Origin: Pelobates cultripes
Taxonomy: Eukaryota > Chordata > Amphibia > Anura > Pelobatidae
Direction: 5' to 3'
DNA: 64,000 nucleotides
NCBI GenBank assembly: GCA_933207985.1
Contig: OW240913.1
Location: 274,709,083-274,773,082 of the forward strand
Of this stretch, positions 47,107-59,656 are shown piece after piece. A program made the position numbers and the translations under genes. The notes beneath the pieces are model-generated. The model was not told the DNA's origin and made no database searches. It saw only the letters and a list, made by a program, of their open reading frames with translations. The stretch's first letter is position 1. Each line of letters opens with the position of its first letter.

Positions 47107-47480
47107 AGGAACACTCTAAGCACCATACCCACTACAGTTAACTGTAGTGGTTGTGGTGCCAGGAGTACCCTGGTGCCACCTTATTCTCCGGAGTCAAACC
47201 ATCTTAGAATACCTGAGGTCCACCTGGCACCTAGCCCCGCCTTCACTACTTCTTATGAATAAGCGCATGCTCCTGAGCTAAGCCACGGTTACGTCATTGG
47301 CTAAGAGCGTCAGAAAAAAAGCACAGTAAGTAGTGGAGGTGGGGAGTGGTGTCTGTCGGACCTTAGGTAAAAACTCAAACTGTTGTTAAACAGTTTGACT
47401 CCTTACAATAACGGGACACCAGCGTATATCTGGCACTATAGCCAGTGCTATAGCGGTATAGTTATTGGAGCGTTTTTTTA
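47107..47480. mobile_element. T2-like MITE, diverged
   Basis: Opens GAGGAACACTCTAAGCACCA and contains a CCACTACAGTTAACTGTAGTGG palindrome core; closes with GGAGCGTTTTTTTAA. Confidence 0.6.
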
Positions 47481-48746
47481 AACAAAATTCATAAATAACA
47501 TTTCTGTTTTTTTTTTTTTTTTTTAGGATAGAATAGAAAAATCGACCATAAGGATTAGTCTATACATTGACACCCCAATAACATAATAAAAAAAAAAAGC
47601 CTAAGTATATGGCCATAAAAACACAGTATTGTTCTAAAATGGTACACATATTCTTTAAATGCATATACATTCATTGTAAATCTTTGTGTTCCAATTACAG
47701 ATTTTACCCATTTGGAACCATATATTAATGCAGATGTTGTAGCGCATATTTGAATTGTGTTTTTTTTCTCAATTCTCACTGATATATAAGGTATGGTTTA
47801 TGGTTAATACACAGGTGTGAAATTATGTTTTCAAGACAAACAGAGGTTAATAATTTATGGATTACAGAAATTATGTTTCACATTAGGAGGATAATTGATA
47901 CTTTTAAAACATAGTATTTAACAGGAATAATGTAAAGCAGGGGATACTTTAAAAAGCCTTCCCTGGATGAGCCATGTATGGCTAGAGTAATGTTACTGAG
48001 AATTTAACCTTTCTTGAAGAATGTGACTTTCATAGGTCATTCATCCATTCATACCTCTTATGTCTGGCCCTACGTTACCATAGTTAAGATACGAAGTCTG
48101 AATATAATGTCAGAATATGATTTGACAGCTCAGATAGATTTGCCACCAATCCTTATCACTGTTCACACACTTGTCCCTTGTCACAACAAGAGGCCCTTCT
48201 ATTTTATGTCCCTTTCCACAAAGAGCAAAGTTCAGGACTGGATAAGCAGAACAGAATAGCTCTGACAGGCATTTCATTAGTGCCAAGAATAGAATGAGCA
48301 ATTTTCAGTAAGTACCTGAACTAGATTTCATGGTAGATTCTAGAATTTTAACCTCTTAAAGGAAATCTGTCATTTTTTATTATTTAAAGTAATATTTTAC
48401 ACGCATTCTAAACTCTGTCTATTATTTTGTAAAGCATGCATGTCCATAAATACTATATTTCAGTGTATCTCCTAGCTTACACTTGTTCTAGGGGGCAGTA
48501 ATATTGAAAACATTTTGAGGCAGAAGCATGAAAGTAACCAAGAGAAGAGCTTACGATCATTCAACAATCCAGTGTGACAGCATCTCGAAAGCTCCGAACT
48601 GCATAGAACCAGTTGTATTTGACACAGGAAGCACTGTGTATCAGTTAAGACTATCGTAGAAGACTTTAACCCCTTAGCTACCGATCACAACTCCGTTTCA
48701 TCATCCTCAGTGCCAGAGAGGTTTTATTCACCATATTTCAGTGTCA

Positions 48747-48782
48747 CACACACACAGACACACAGACACACACACACACTGC
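48747..48782. repeat. CA microsatellite
   Basis: CA dinucleotides interrupted by GA in three places. Confidence 0.9.
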
Positions 48783-49272
48783 CACATATGCACACTAACA
48801 AAAACACATCTCAATTTACTTATTTTTAGCAACCAGCTTTGCTTCCAAAACTTTTTGGGTGTAGGAGGGTGGCTTCCTGGGCTGGCTGAGTGTGATGGGA
48901 GTTTGAGTTCCTCTGTCCTCCTAGCCCACGCGGTCTGTAAGTTAAGAGGAAGTGACAGGAAATAACCCCCTCCCAGCACAGACAGCCAACATTAAAGGAG
49001 GCCGGACATGCTTCTAAAGGGCTCTAGCACCCGACTGGGCCCCTGATCAGACAGCCTACCTATCATGTGTGCCCTAAGTGGATTGGATACTCAATGGGTC
49101 TCCAACCCCTGTTGGCCCTGGTGTAGCCGCTCTGTTGGAAGTTATGCCATTGCTTCTCTTGTTTCCCTAAGTCCCAGTTTTGCCACAAGTGCCAAAATAT
49201 ATATATTATACCTTAAGGGTCCCATCCACGACAGCATACTACACAAAGCTCTCATAAGGAACAGCATACTAC

Positions 49273-50130
49273 CAGGGACGTGTCTTCCGCGAGGCAAACA
49301 AGGCATCTTCCCTGGGTGGCACTTTGCAGGGGACGGCAAAAAAAGCCGCCCTCAAACGCCCAGGCAGATCCCTTGTTTGTGCTTTGTGTCCTGGGGGGCT
49401 CAAGAGCTGGCCGGCTGGCCACTATTGAGCCCCCCCCAGGCTGGCAGCGGGCAGCAAGGGAGCAAACTCACCTGAGCTCTTCCTGCTTGGCTTCCTCTGT
49501 GCCGCTCAATGAAGCCGGGATCCAGAATATGACGACACTCCGGCTCCCGGCATCTCTAAGCGGCGCACAAGGGAGCTGAGCAGGAAAATCAGAGCTCTCT
49601 CGCTGCTTACTCAGCCTGTCTGCCCCCTGCCTGCCCGGCCAGCAGCCCTACTGTACAGGTAAGTAATCCACTCCAGCTCTCCCAGGGTGGATTTGAAAAA
49701 AAAAAAAAAATGTGAGTGTTGATGGTAATGTCTGTATGTGTATGTCTGTAAGTGAATGTATGTGTGTGTGTCTGTAAGTGAATGTGTCTGTAAGTGTGTG
49801 TGCCTGTAAGTGTGAGTGAATGTACATGTGTGTCGGTCAGTGAGTGCATGCTTCTGTCAGTGTGTGTCCAAGTAAAAGTGTGTGTGTATGTCATTGTTTG
49901 TCATTGTATATAAGAGTGTGTGTCTGTCAGTGAGTGTGCGTCTGTCAGTGAGTGTCCAAGTAATAGTGTGTGTGTCATTGTTTGTCAGTGTATATGAGTG
50001 TGTGTCTGACAATGAGTGTATGCGTTTGTCAGTGAGTGTGCGATGGTCAGTGAGTCAGCGGCCTTGACAGGAAGGGGTGGGGAAAATTTAAATTGGGGGG
50101 GGGGGGGCCCGAATCCTAAATACACCACTG
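49273..50130. mobile_element. Nonautonomous hAT element with perfect 8-bp target duplication
   Basis: CATACTAC flanks both ends exactly (49265-49272, 50131-50138). Ends are CAGGGACGTGTCTTCC and CCTAAATACACCACTG. The inside has a GC-rich segment and a TG-rich minisatellite (49710-50060, gtgtgtctgtcagtgagtg units), but no transposase. Confidence 0.9.
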
Positions 50131-53011
50131 CATACTACTACACATAAGGAAGAGTGGATTATTCACATTTAAATGGAAAGTCTGAAAATAAAATGAAAAT
50201 GAAAAGTCCTTCCAAGTAGAATCCCATATAAGCTTTCATAAGTAGGGTCACATGCCCAGACAGTAATCTGGGGATAACATTGACATCTATGATCACCTGA
50301 AAACCTGATAATAACACATATAACATATGCCATTTGCTCCATTGAAATTTGGAGATACTGTGAAAGCCTGCCAGAATTTGTGACATCATATCCCGGCAGC
50401 CAGATGTCAGGCAAGCCAAGGGAAGCCATAGAAAGAGCTAGATAGATAATGTAGTGTTTAATGTTACTCTGCAAATATGTATGTGTGTTGGTGAGTGTGT
50501 GTGTGTGGTGAGTGTGTGTGGGTGTGGTGAGTGTGTGTGTGTGTGTCTACTTTTGCATTAATGTAAGATATTAAGTATGTATGTTCCTGTTTACGCCCCT
50601 TTTTATTATTATAGTTATTGTTTTTATTTAACTAGTTTGGACAGGGTTAGTGTACAGAAAATGCTATTATAATTAGTTATGTTATTTACTGTGAAATCGG
50701 AATTCTGTTCAGTTTACAATATATGTCATATGTTTATAAATGGATATTTTTTTCTGTGTTTTCTACATAAATTATAAGATGGTGCAGAATAATGCATCGA
50801 TCATTCCAGTTTTCTCTTCCTCTATATATTTTTTGCTCAATTTGATGTTTCCCTATTGATATTTATACCCTCTGTCATGCCGGTGTCCCTTTATTTAATG
50901 CTAGAAAAATCTGTATAGTGTTCCTATTACAAACCTTCCAACATTATAACATGGACAAAGAGGGACACTTTAATTTTAGGGGTGTGAGTTGGGGTTTGAC
51001 CAGGGCTGTTTTTGAGACATTTTAGGTGACTTACCAATGACAATGTATGCAACTAAAATGCAATTTAAAAGATGGCCAATGTATCTTATTTGTACACACT
51101 GACATTTAGACACATTTATTACATTTTGGAGACACATTAGTGTGCACTGTATTGCTGTGGAGCTTTGTTGTACACTCAGACACACCAACAAAGTGTGTCT
51201 CATAGAAAAAAGACATTAGGATAGAAAAGAGGGAGAGAGGGATTTGAGCAAAACATAAGGCACTGTGCCTCCTAAATAGGGATAAATAGCTATTCATTTA
51301 GTACAACTCATTTTACCCTGACAATTCCGTTCAACTAGTACTATCTCTCCCTTACCTACATAACATCTTTTCCTGTTCATCTGTCTGACTGTAATTAACA
51401 TTGGATTACAATTTGCATAGCACCTTAATTAAACTATTCTCCATAGCTGGCGGTTCCCTGTTGTACTAAGGATGAAAAACCTGCTACAGTAAACACCTTA
51501 TTGCCCAGGGACCTGATAAATACCATGCATCTATTATTACTGGGGATGCACTTAAATTTTATCGGCACTTATTTTTGATTCTCTACCCAAGGGTTTAGAA
51601 CTACTGGCATATGGTCTTTAGCAACCAGGTTGTGATGACAGCAACATGTAACATTTTGGCCTTAAAGAGTTAATGCGTTCAAAATGTTCTGTAAAACCTA
51701 CAGTGAAATACCTTATGGGATGCTGTTTACATTCTACTTCTAGAAAAAGCAACATATGCTATAAAAATGCACGTTCTGCTCAGAAATAGCCCTCCTGTGG
51801 TGCTACATTATTTTATTCTGTTACATATAAATCAGCTTACATTAATCAATGTCACAAAGACTGTCCACACAATGTGTTTGAATTCACTAAGTGGCTCAAC
51901 TGTTTGTAATCTGCTTTAATAAGGCATATCCTTATTCGTGACTTTCAAAATTTGTCATACACGGTTAATTTAGGCCGACTAGTCTCCTGAAAAGCCTTTT
52001 TTATATAAATATAGAATTTTCTCAACAGAATATTAAAAATAAAAATCTGTAGTAAATTCAGCTACAACAATGACAATTGTTAAAAATAAAAAAAACACAA
52101 AAACTCAAACTTTAAAGAGATTGTGATGTTAGTTTCTAGTCAGAACTTGAGATTTCCGCATATAAATTGTCCATCTCCCAACCAGAGGCACACGTGTCAC
52201 TTGGCACCAGGGTTTGATATGTATGCAGGAACACTCAAATATAGTCACATACATGCACACAGTTAAACAAACGCAGTCGCACTCACACAGTCAAATGCAC
52301 AGGCACATAGCCACACACATTACAATCTTAACCACAGTCATAGACACATGGTCACAAACAAAGTCACAGACACATCTTTGGGGGATGAGATGAACAATAC
52401 TTTATCAACTTAACATACGTTTTAATAAATTATTAGACTGAAATTTCTCATGTTAAACAAATACATTTGTTCTCACATAGGCTTTTTTGATTAAAATAAT
52501 TAATGCTTAATGTATGCATACATTAATCCGACATTCAATTGGCTACCATATATATGAAAAGTTACAGGTGAAAAAAAGTCTCCATAGATTTTATGATGGC
52601 TTTCTTTATTTATTGCTAAGCATGTGTGTCACGGCAAACTGGACAACTGTTTAAAACAAGTCAAATAGTTAACGTAATTATGGTGCAAGTAACATTCCCT
52701 TTTAAGAGGCAACGTCATTTAGGGGACTATTTCATTTTTGGCAAGGATTTCCCTATTGTCATTTATCTGCTTGCATGCTGGCTGATAGGAGAATGGTATT
52801 ATTGAGGGTTCTTCTTTTGCCTCAATTTGCCAAAAACAGTATGAAAATCATAAAATATCTAATTACATTTGAAATTTTAATTAAATATATATTCTAGCTC
52901 AGCAGTGACAATGACATTTGAACTTCAGTATTGTATACGCCTTTCTGATCTATTATTTGAATGGACTAATTTTTTTATTGTGTTTTTTTTTTTTTTTTAC
53001 AAATGTGGCAG

Positions 53012-53120
53012 GATACGAGTGACAGTAGATGGAGAGTTTCTTCATTATATTTTTCCTCGTAAGTTTTTGGATTCTCCTGAGTGGGACTCCCTTAGACCTT
53101 CAGAAGAAGGGACTTTTCAG
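53012..53120 (+). CDS. popdc3: popdc3, coding exon 2
   Basis: 109-bp exon, residues 164-200, bounded by a strong polypyrimidine tract with CAG acceptor and a CAG|GTAACC donor. The split Arg codon is completed by its first base. It encodes the centre of the Popeye domain, including the FLDSPEW motif (182-188), which contributes the cAMP phosphate-binding cassette with an Asp found throughout the family. Intron 2 (phase 0) falls between Gln200 and Val201, inside the second cAMP motif FQVTLTA. All family-defining residues are intact. Confidence 0.95.
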
Positions 53121-53467
53121 GTAACCTAACAAGTATGTTCTATTGATAAACCCAATAAAATCCATTATAGAGTTGTTGATATTCTGTGGACAAATGTGCA
53201 AATCCTATTTAGCTTATTTGAATATTTCCTTGTATATTCTGCTAAAGTCAAGAGAGATGACAAGATAATATATGTCAGTAACCATACGCTGTTGTGTTTA
53301 CTCTGAGTGTCTTTTATAACTCTTATAGTGTGCAAGTAATACATTGTTGCTAATGTGGAAAATGAATCCATTTATAGTTCATGTCTGTTCGCTAATAGAT
53401 CTATGACAGGTTTGAGAAAAAAAACTTAACTAATTGTTAGCCATTCTTTGAGAGCTTTGTATCATAT

Positions 53468-53687
53468 TTAAAGGGACACTACAGGCAGCCATCAGACAGA
53501 CACTAGAGGCTTTTCCGGGACTCTAAAAATACTTTGAATCCCTTAAACGACTCTGGATGTCCTCAATCTCTGCATGAGGAAATCCTCATGGTAAGTATAT
53601 AAATGTTTTTCTATCGCTTTCTCTTCTGGAGCGGGGACCTGAGGGCACTATAGATTTTATATTCGTAACACTATAATATCCCTTTAA
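53468..53687. mobile_element. T2-like MITE
   Basis: TTAAAGGGACACTACAGG at the left and ACTATAATATCCCTTTAA at the right, with TTAA at 53468-53471 and 53684-53687. Confidence 0.85.
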
Positions 53688-53964
53688 TGGGTTAGGAACC
53701 AGTGAACTAAGGGGATGCTTTACTCCAAAGGCCTTTTGTTTATGATGGTGAGTGAGCTGACTGCTGTATTCGCCATCAGCATGTTAGTAATTTCAGGGCC
53801 GGACTGGCCCACCGGGATACCGGGAAATTTCCTGGTGGGCCGCGGCACCTGGGGGATGCGCTGACACATGGGTGCCACCGGGTGGCCGGCCGGTGGCATA
53901 CTGAGAGGGGGCCGGCCGCGTTCCAGACTGGAGCCGCCAGGCCGGGTGGCAGCTTGGCCAGTCC

Positions 53965-54116
53965 GGCGGCACTCCAGTCACTGATGGCTGAAGGAGGAGG
54001 AGCCTGTCTCTGTACCGTGCTCCCTCGCGGTTCCTGTGCTGAGAATTGTGGGAACCGCGAGGGAGCATGGTAGACAGGCTCCTCCTCCTTCAGCCATCAG
54101 TGACTGGAGTGCCGCC
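53965..54116. repeat. Long palindrome (hairpin) in the hAT element
   Basis: Arms of about 67-70 bp (53965-54034 and 54051-54116) with few mismatches around a 16-nt loop. The product of transcription would be a long hairpin RNA. Confidence 0.9.
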
Positions 54117-54745
54117 AGAGGGGGAGGTAGAGAGATGGGGATAGGGGATAGACACAGGGAAAGGGGGGAGGAAGAGAGATGGGGAGAGGGGAGAGACACG
54201 GGGAAAGGGGGGAGGGAAAGAGATGGGGAGGAGGGAGAGTGATTACTACGAAAAGGAGGGAGAGAGATGGCGACAGGAGACAGGAAAGGGGAGGAGGATG
54301 GGAGGGAGAGACACAGGAAAGGAGAGGGGAGGGAGAGAGATGGAGAGACACACAGGGGAAGGGGGGAGAGAGATGGGAGAGACACAGGAAGGGGAGAGAT
54401 GTGGCTGGAAGGAGGAGGACACAGGAAAGTTGGGAGGAAGAGAGATGGGAGAGGGAGAGACACAGGAAGTTGGGAGAGATGGCTGAGGGAGAGAGATGGG
54501 GGGAGAGATGGGTTGGAGGGAGAGACAGGGAAAGGGGGGAGGGAGAGAGATGGGGAGGAGGGAGAGACACAGGGAAAGGGGGGAGGCAGTGAGATGGGGA
54601 GGAGGGAGAGACACAGGGAAAGGGGGTGAAAGAGGCAGAGGGGGAAGAGAGAGACAAAGAGGGAGAAATGAGAGAGACACACAAGGGGAGGGGAAGAAAG
54701 AGGCAGAGGGGGAAGAGAGAGACTGGGAAGGAGAGGGGAGACATT
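54117..54745. repeat. GA-rich minisatellite
   Basis: Imperfect units of roughly 40-45 bp (gggagagagatggggaggag followed by ggagagacacagggaaaggg). The long Ser/Pro/Leu-rich frames on its minus strand are artefacts of the repeat. Confidence 0.9.
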
Positions 54746-55206
54746 GACACAGAGAAGCAGTGAGGGGGAGAAAGAGAGGACCCGGGGCAACGCTCCGGCT
54801 CTCACGAGAGTGAACTCTAGCCCTGGAGCTACGGGCTAGAGTTCACTCTCACCACTTCCTGGTGGTCGCAGTAGTAGGAGTGAACTCTAGCCCCATACAC
54901 ACACTGCCCACACACACACACACACACACCATACACACTGCCCCCCCCCACACACACACACCATACACATTCACACACTGCCCCCCCACACCCACACACA
55001 TTGCACCCCTCACACATTGCACCACTGCTCCTATACCCTACTACAGCCCCATATCCCAGCAGACTCCAGGTAAGTTGTCAAACTGTTCTTAAATGGTTTG
55101 ACTACTTACTCTGGGAGGGGGTGCTGACACTCCTGGCACCATAACCACTACACAGAGGTAGTGGCTCAGGTTCTGGATCCGTCACTGGTATATGACATGT
55201 ATATTA

Positions 55207-55208
<2 letters not shown>

Positions 55209-55266
<58 letters not shown>
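55209..55266. repeat. (TG)n(TA)n compound microsatellite
   Basis: TG units to about 55238, then TA units. Confidence 0.95.
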
Positions 55267-55270
<4 letters not shown>

Positions 55271-57714
55271 TATATTTACACATATTAATGTACATTTATA
55301 TATGCATAATACACAGAGAAATTTCATTAATATGTACCATATGTAATGAGCAGATATTGTCCCAGTCTTGTTGCTAGGTGCATACTCCAGCACAATAACA
55401 TATTTAAAGTGAAGAGCACACCCACAGGACTTCAAAATAAACATTTTTTACAGTTGTGCCCTACATACATTCACCATTTCAGTCCCATTAACAAACTTTC
55501 CTTAATATGTCAAGGTAGTTGGACTGAAACATTGATTACATGCAAAGGCGCGTCTGCTTAAAATAAATCTGCACTTTTGTTTATTTTGAAGCCTATGAGT
55601 GCGCTTTTTACGTTGAAGTACTTTTTAATTTTAAGTTATCTGTTCTAACTCTGTATCTACACACTATGCTGGTGCGACGCATTATGGGGCTGGTAAATAT
55701 TTTTTTTCCAGGGCTGCTTTTAAATCCCAGTCTGGCCCTGAGTAATTTTGATGTGAACTAATAAATAGGCATGGTTTTGGGGTTCTAAGAGTTAATGCTC
55801 TTCTGACTTAGAAGTTTTTTAATGGCAATATTTGAAAGGTTCTGACCATAACAATTACCTCATCTTCTAATGCTTACTGCGATCGGAGACTGATCCAACT
55901 TATCCGTGAATATCTGATTATGCTGCTGTGGATATCGAAAGTGTGTTTTAATCTCAGAATGAAACATTTACTCTTTTCCTATTTTATTAATCTTCTTGGT
56001 CAACCATGGATATCTCATTAGCAATCCTAGACATATGCCCCCAGGATTGTCCACCGGATGTTAGTTGCAAGTTGATAAATAATATAATAATATACTCTAC
56101 AATTCTGCTATTTACAAAACAATAACATTACATATTAATATATTTGCAACTCCATTTTAGGGCAGGAGGGGGGTCAAAGATCCTGTTCCTAGGTTAAAAT
56201 GAGATGTTCTAATTACAGTACATGTTATCCTTATTTATATACAGACAATGGCCCATCATTGCTCCTTACAGTACTGGTAAAAGATCTGAGATAAAAATAA
56301 TATCGAGAAATTATTTTCTTTAAACACCCCGATTCTTATTTAATTTTTTAAATATTGATTTGAATTCCTTAATTGCAGATGCTATTGATTTGATTATGGT
56401 GATACGCTCAGGTTTAATTCTAATATTTTCTTATAATATTACTCTCTAAATTGTATGATATAGAATCTTTGAGATTGTTGACCACAAATACAAAGTCACG
56501 TTTAATAAAGATAAGTACATATTTTGTACTGCCTTACAAAACTAGGATAGAGGATATCAGACCTCATTCAGAAGAAATTCTTGATTTTTGCATCAATTAC
56601 ATTACAGCGAGAATCATATAAAACAAGATTTCCTTGATTCACAGCTTAATTGAAGTCTGTTACAAAATGCTGATAGAAGTCCAGTAATTCCTCTTTAAAG
56701 TTATTATTTTGAAAATGATTCAACTGACTACATTGCTACATTAACACATTTTCTGCTTAGCAAGTTAGCACGTGCTTAGCTTATCGAAATGACTTACAGC
56801 ATTCTGTCTTTTCGGGAGTTACACATGGACACTGTGCACATCTCTTATGTGCCGATCAATGGAGCTGTCAGTGAAAGTAAAATGTTTAGCTTTAATCATT
56901 TTTTTTCTTGTGTGTGTGTGTGTGTGTGTAAATGTGTGGAAGAATGGGTGAAGGGTTGGAGTATCTTGATAATTCTGTGCCTACTGAACTCGCGATGTAT
57001 ATCCAGACCTGTTAGAACACATCCTCATCAACAACTACTGTCACTGGATCTTCATTCCACACACTAAGAGATTTTAGTAGTCTTATTTGAAACAGATATA
57101 TTTGCTCAATTACTGTAGTTCCTCTATGACAACAGGACAGTGCATGAAAATGATGATAATTCTGACATGGTTTATAGATATAAATACAAAAAAAGATGCT
57201 TTAATTTCTTAAAAGCAAAAAAATGATCTTTGTGTTTGAAAACATTTGGGCAGCAGTGATTTTTTTTTTTGTGTGCCACATACTGGGTGCACAACTTTGA
57301 AAATGCAAGGACTTTTTAAGCATTGTGTGTCTCTTTTGTGATGGTAATATAAGGAAAATTATATTAGTTAACTTTTAGTGTTTACCCTTTTAGTTATACA
57401 CTCTATGTATAACTTGAACATTATCTAACATTACCCATCAATCGAATTACACAGCAGAAAAAAACGTTCCCATTCTGATAATGCTAACAGGAAGAAAAGC
57501 CCATAAGGTTAAATAGTGCCACAATTACACAGTATGTCAGATTTTCAATGGAAAAAATATCCCCACAAAATGCAAGGAATAATTTTATTGTAGGAAAAAA
57601 ACAGCATCACAGACCTGTTGTGCGGTTAGGCAAAATAAATAAATTAATGTTTTAGAAAAGTGGACCCAAAATAGAATGTAATTTTCTAACTGTGTGTTCC
57701 ATATTGTTTTACAG

Positions 57715-58011
57715 GTAACACTTACTGCAGAAACAAAGTGCCGATACGTTACGTGGAGGAGAAAAAAACTGTATTTATTATTTGCCAAAAACCGTTACAT
57801 CTGCAGACTATTTTCAGTGTTGATAAGAGGTGACATTGCCGATAAACTCTATGAATTGAACGAAAAAGTTTCCCTCGACAGTGGTTTTAGATTTGATATC
57901 AGACTACCTAACTATTATCACATGGCATTGCCAGAAGAAGCACATTCAACAACTCCCTCCATCCATGTCCAGGATGTCTTTGTGAAGAAAAGCACACCCA
58001 ACAGACTATGA
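57715..58011 (+). CDS. popdc3: popdc3, coding exon 3 (C-terminus)
   Basis: Residues 201-298, ending at TGA 58009-58011. Starts with VTLTA, completing the FQVTLTA cAMP-binding motif, then the conserved YVTWRRKKLYLLF (211-223), a RLFSVLI segment (231-237), and IADKLYELNE (241-250), the C-terminal helix of the Popeye domain. The last 40 residues form a less conserved tail with a PNYYHM segment. The acceptor is TTTTACAG at 57714. The full protein of 298 aa is slightly longer than the family's usual 290. No damage is visible, so the gene is probably functional. Expected location is the plasma membrane of muscle cells, as in other vertebrates (family knowledge). Confidence 0.95.
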   Translation, partial: VTLTAETKCRYVTWRRKKLYLLFAKNRYICRLFSVLIRGDIADKLYELNEKVSLDSGFRFDIRLPNYYHMALPEEAHSTTPSIHVQDVFVKKSTPNRL

Positions 58012-59125
58012 CATTTCATTCTAAAGCTGTACCATTGTCGTGGTATACATTAGAAAACCTTCCACAATAAGAGACATTTGCCCGCAGCAGCTCATGGTAA
58101 ATTTAATAGTAGCTGGAGAGTGCCATGTGCTATCTTCATGATGGGTAGTAATCATTTGTGAATACTCTTTTTACATGGGCAAGGCTAACAATGCCTTGAT
58201 TAGTTGCTTCGCGTGATTGATTAGGAGCTATTTTTATAAGCCCTTCCTGAAAAGTCGTCTTTTCAAATCCATTTGTGTTAAAAGAAAGATAATAGACATA
58301 CCAATAAAGGGACAGAAGCTACATAAAATGATAGTATCATATACTCCTTGCCAATATCTGTAAAATATTTGGAGCGCGAGTCCTAAAAGAACAATCCAAG
58401 CATCATGTCCACTGTACTCACTGTACTGGTTATGTTGCCAGACATGCTCTGCTGCTGTCCCAAAATAATTTCTCAAACTGTTTTAGAACAGTTATATGTT
58501 TGATGCTCTTAGACATCGAGTGGACGTGCTTAGTTAAGTCAATTCATCTGGCAGTAGAAACTGGATGTGGCATGGGTGCCTGGGGGACCCATACAATTCA
58601 AAAATGGTTTGGCAATCAACTCTGGGAGGGTGCCAATGGGCTGTAATGGGAATGGTGCTTGGAGTGTTCCTTCAAACTTTGTCATCAATCTTTTTTACCT
58701 AACAACATATCTGAAGAGACCGTTTGATATTTATTGCATGAAAAGTCATATGCATATTGAATGTAGCAGGAGACAATTGTAAACCCAGAGTAAATCTGCA
58801 ACCGTTAAGAAAAAACTCCATTGCCATAATATAGCATTCTCTGTACTAAAACAAGCAAAGTGCTTATTTTTTTAAAGCACTTCATGTAACCCAAACTCCT
58901 AAAATAAGGATGAAACCACAATTCTGGATTCCTGTCTACGGATAACAATTCAATTCAAATCAAGTTATTTTACAGGAAGATATTTTTTTCAGATTTGATA
59001 TAATGGAATGGAAATATAAAATCTTTGTAATTATATGGTATCCTCATTTTGCACTTCCTCTGAAAGAAAATAAAAACTACATAAGTTATTATAGTGTGAC
59101 ATACAAAATGACACATACCCCCTGC
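58012..59125 (+). other. popdc3: popdc3 3' UTR candidate region
   Basis: Two AATAAA hexamers could be the polyadenylation signal: 58303-58308 (about 290 nt after the stop) and 59069-59074. No choice can be made between them. A diverged T2-like MITE lies between. Confidence 0.45.
58384..58677. mobile_element. T2-like MITE, diverged
   Basis: Opens AAAAGAACAATCCAAGCATC and closes GGTGCTTGGAGTGTTCCTTC, an inverted pair of the family type. Confidence 0.6.
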
Positions 59126-59656
59126 TTAAAGGGACACAGCTTAATCTAGTGGTTCTGGTGTCTATAGCTAGTCCCTGCAGGCTCAGCAATGTAAACTCTG
59201 CTTTTTAAGAGAAAAGGCAGTGTTTATATTGCTGCCTAGTAACAACTCTAGTGGCAGTCACTCAGATGGCCACTAAAGGTGCTTCCTATATCAGTGCTGC
59301 ACGGGGTGCAGCACCTATGTTGAACGTCTCCATGTTTCCAATAGAGATGCATTCATTCAATGTACCTGTGTGAGGAGATGCTGATTGGCACAGCGTAACA
59401 TTTTGCCGTGCATGCGCAATAGCCTCCCAGTGCTTTCCTGTAAGAAAGCACTGGGTTGGTTGTGATCACCAAGGTTGATGATCTCAGCCAATTAGGCGGG
59501 GCCAGCCGTGGCAAAACCGTTGTGGCGAGAGAGAAAAGGTGAGTAAATTCACCTTTTTAACTCCAAAGAGACAGGGAGGGTCACCTTAACAGCTAGTTTA
59601 ACACTATAGTGTTAGAAATACATGTTTGTATTCCAGACTCTATAGTGTTCTTTTAA
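59126..59656. mobile_element. T2-like MITE, complete
   Basis: TTAAAGGGACACAGC at the left, CTCTATAGTGTTCTTTTAA at the right, TTAA at both ends. Contains the 'GGCAGTGTTTATATTG' and 'GAGATGCATTCATTCAATG' blocks shared with 32460-32852. Confidence 0.85.

Larger units (their letters stand above)
38046..53011 (+). other. popdc3: popdc3 intron 1 (about 15.0 kb)
   Basis: GT at 38046 and a long T-run plus CAG at 53009-53011 bound it. It contains the MITEs, hAT elements and microsatellites listed separately. The stretches 39010-40498, 40534-44066, 44792-45694, 45891-46354, 47481-48740, 48783-49272 and 50131-53011 show no gene or family I recognise, apart from short simple repeats (for example TG-rich 50477-50541). 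Confidence 0.85.
53794..55740. mobile_element. 1.95-kb nonautonomous hAT element with palindrome and GA minisatellite
   Basis: AGTAATTT flanks both ends exactly (53786-53793 and 55741-55748). Ends CAGGGCCGGACTGG and CCCAGTCTGGCCCTG are inverted. Inside, in order: a GC-rich head, a long palindrome (53965-54034 / 54051-54116, 16-nt loop), a GA-rich minisatellite (54117-54745), CA tracts, MITE-like sequence (55040-55180) and a TG/TA microsatellite. It has no transposase, so movement depends on a relative elsewhere. Confidence 0.9.
53121..57714 (+). other. popdc3: popdc3 intron 2 (about 4.6 kb)
   Basis: Clean GT (53121) and TTTTACAG (57707-57714) boundaries. Holds a T2-like MITE and a 1.95-kb hAT element. 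55749-57714 has nothing I recognise beyond a short TG run at 56914-56930. Confidence 0.9.

Noticed and set aside
53978..54805. 275-codon Ser/Pro/Leu-rich frame on the minus strand and its overlaps
   Set aside because: Lies entirely on the palindrome and GA minisatellite; composition is that of the repeat.
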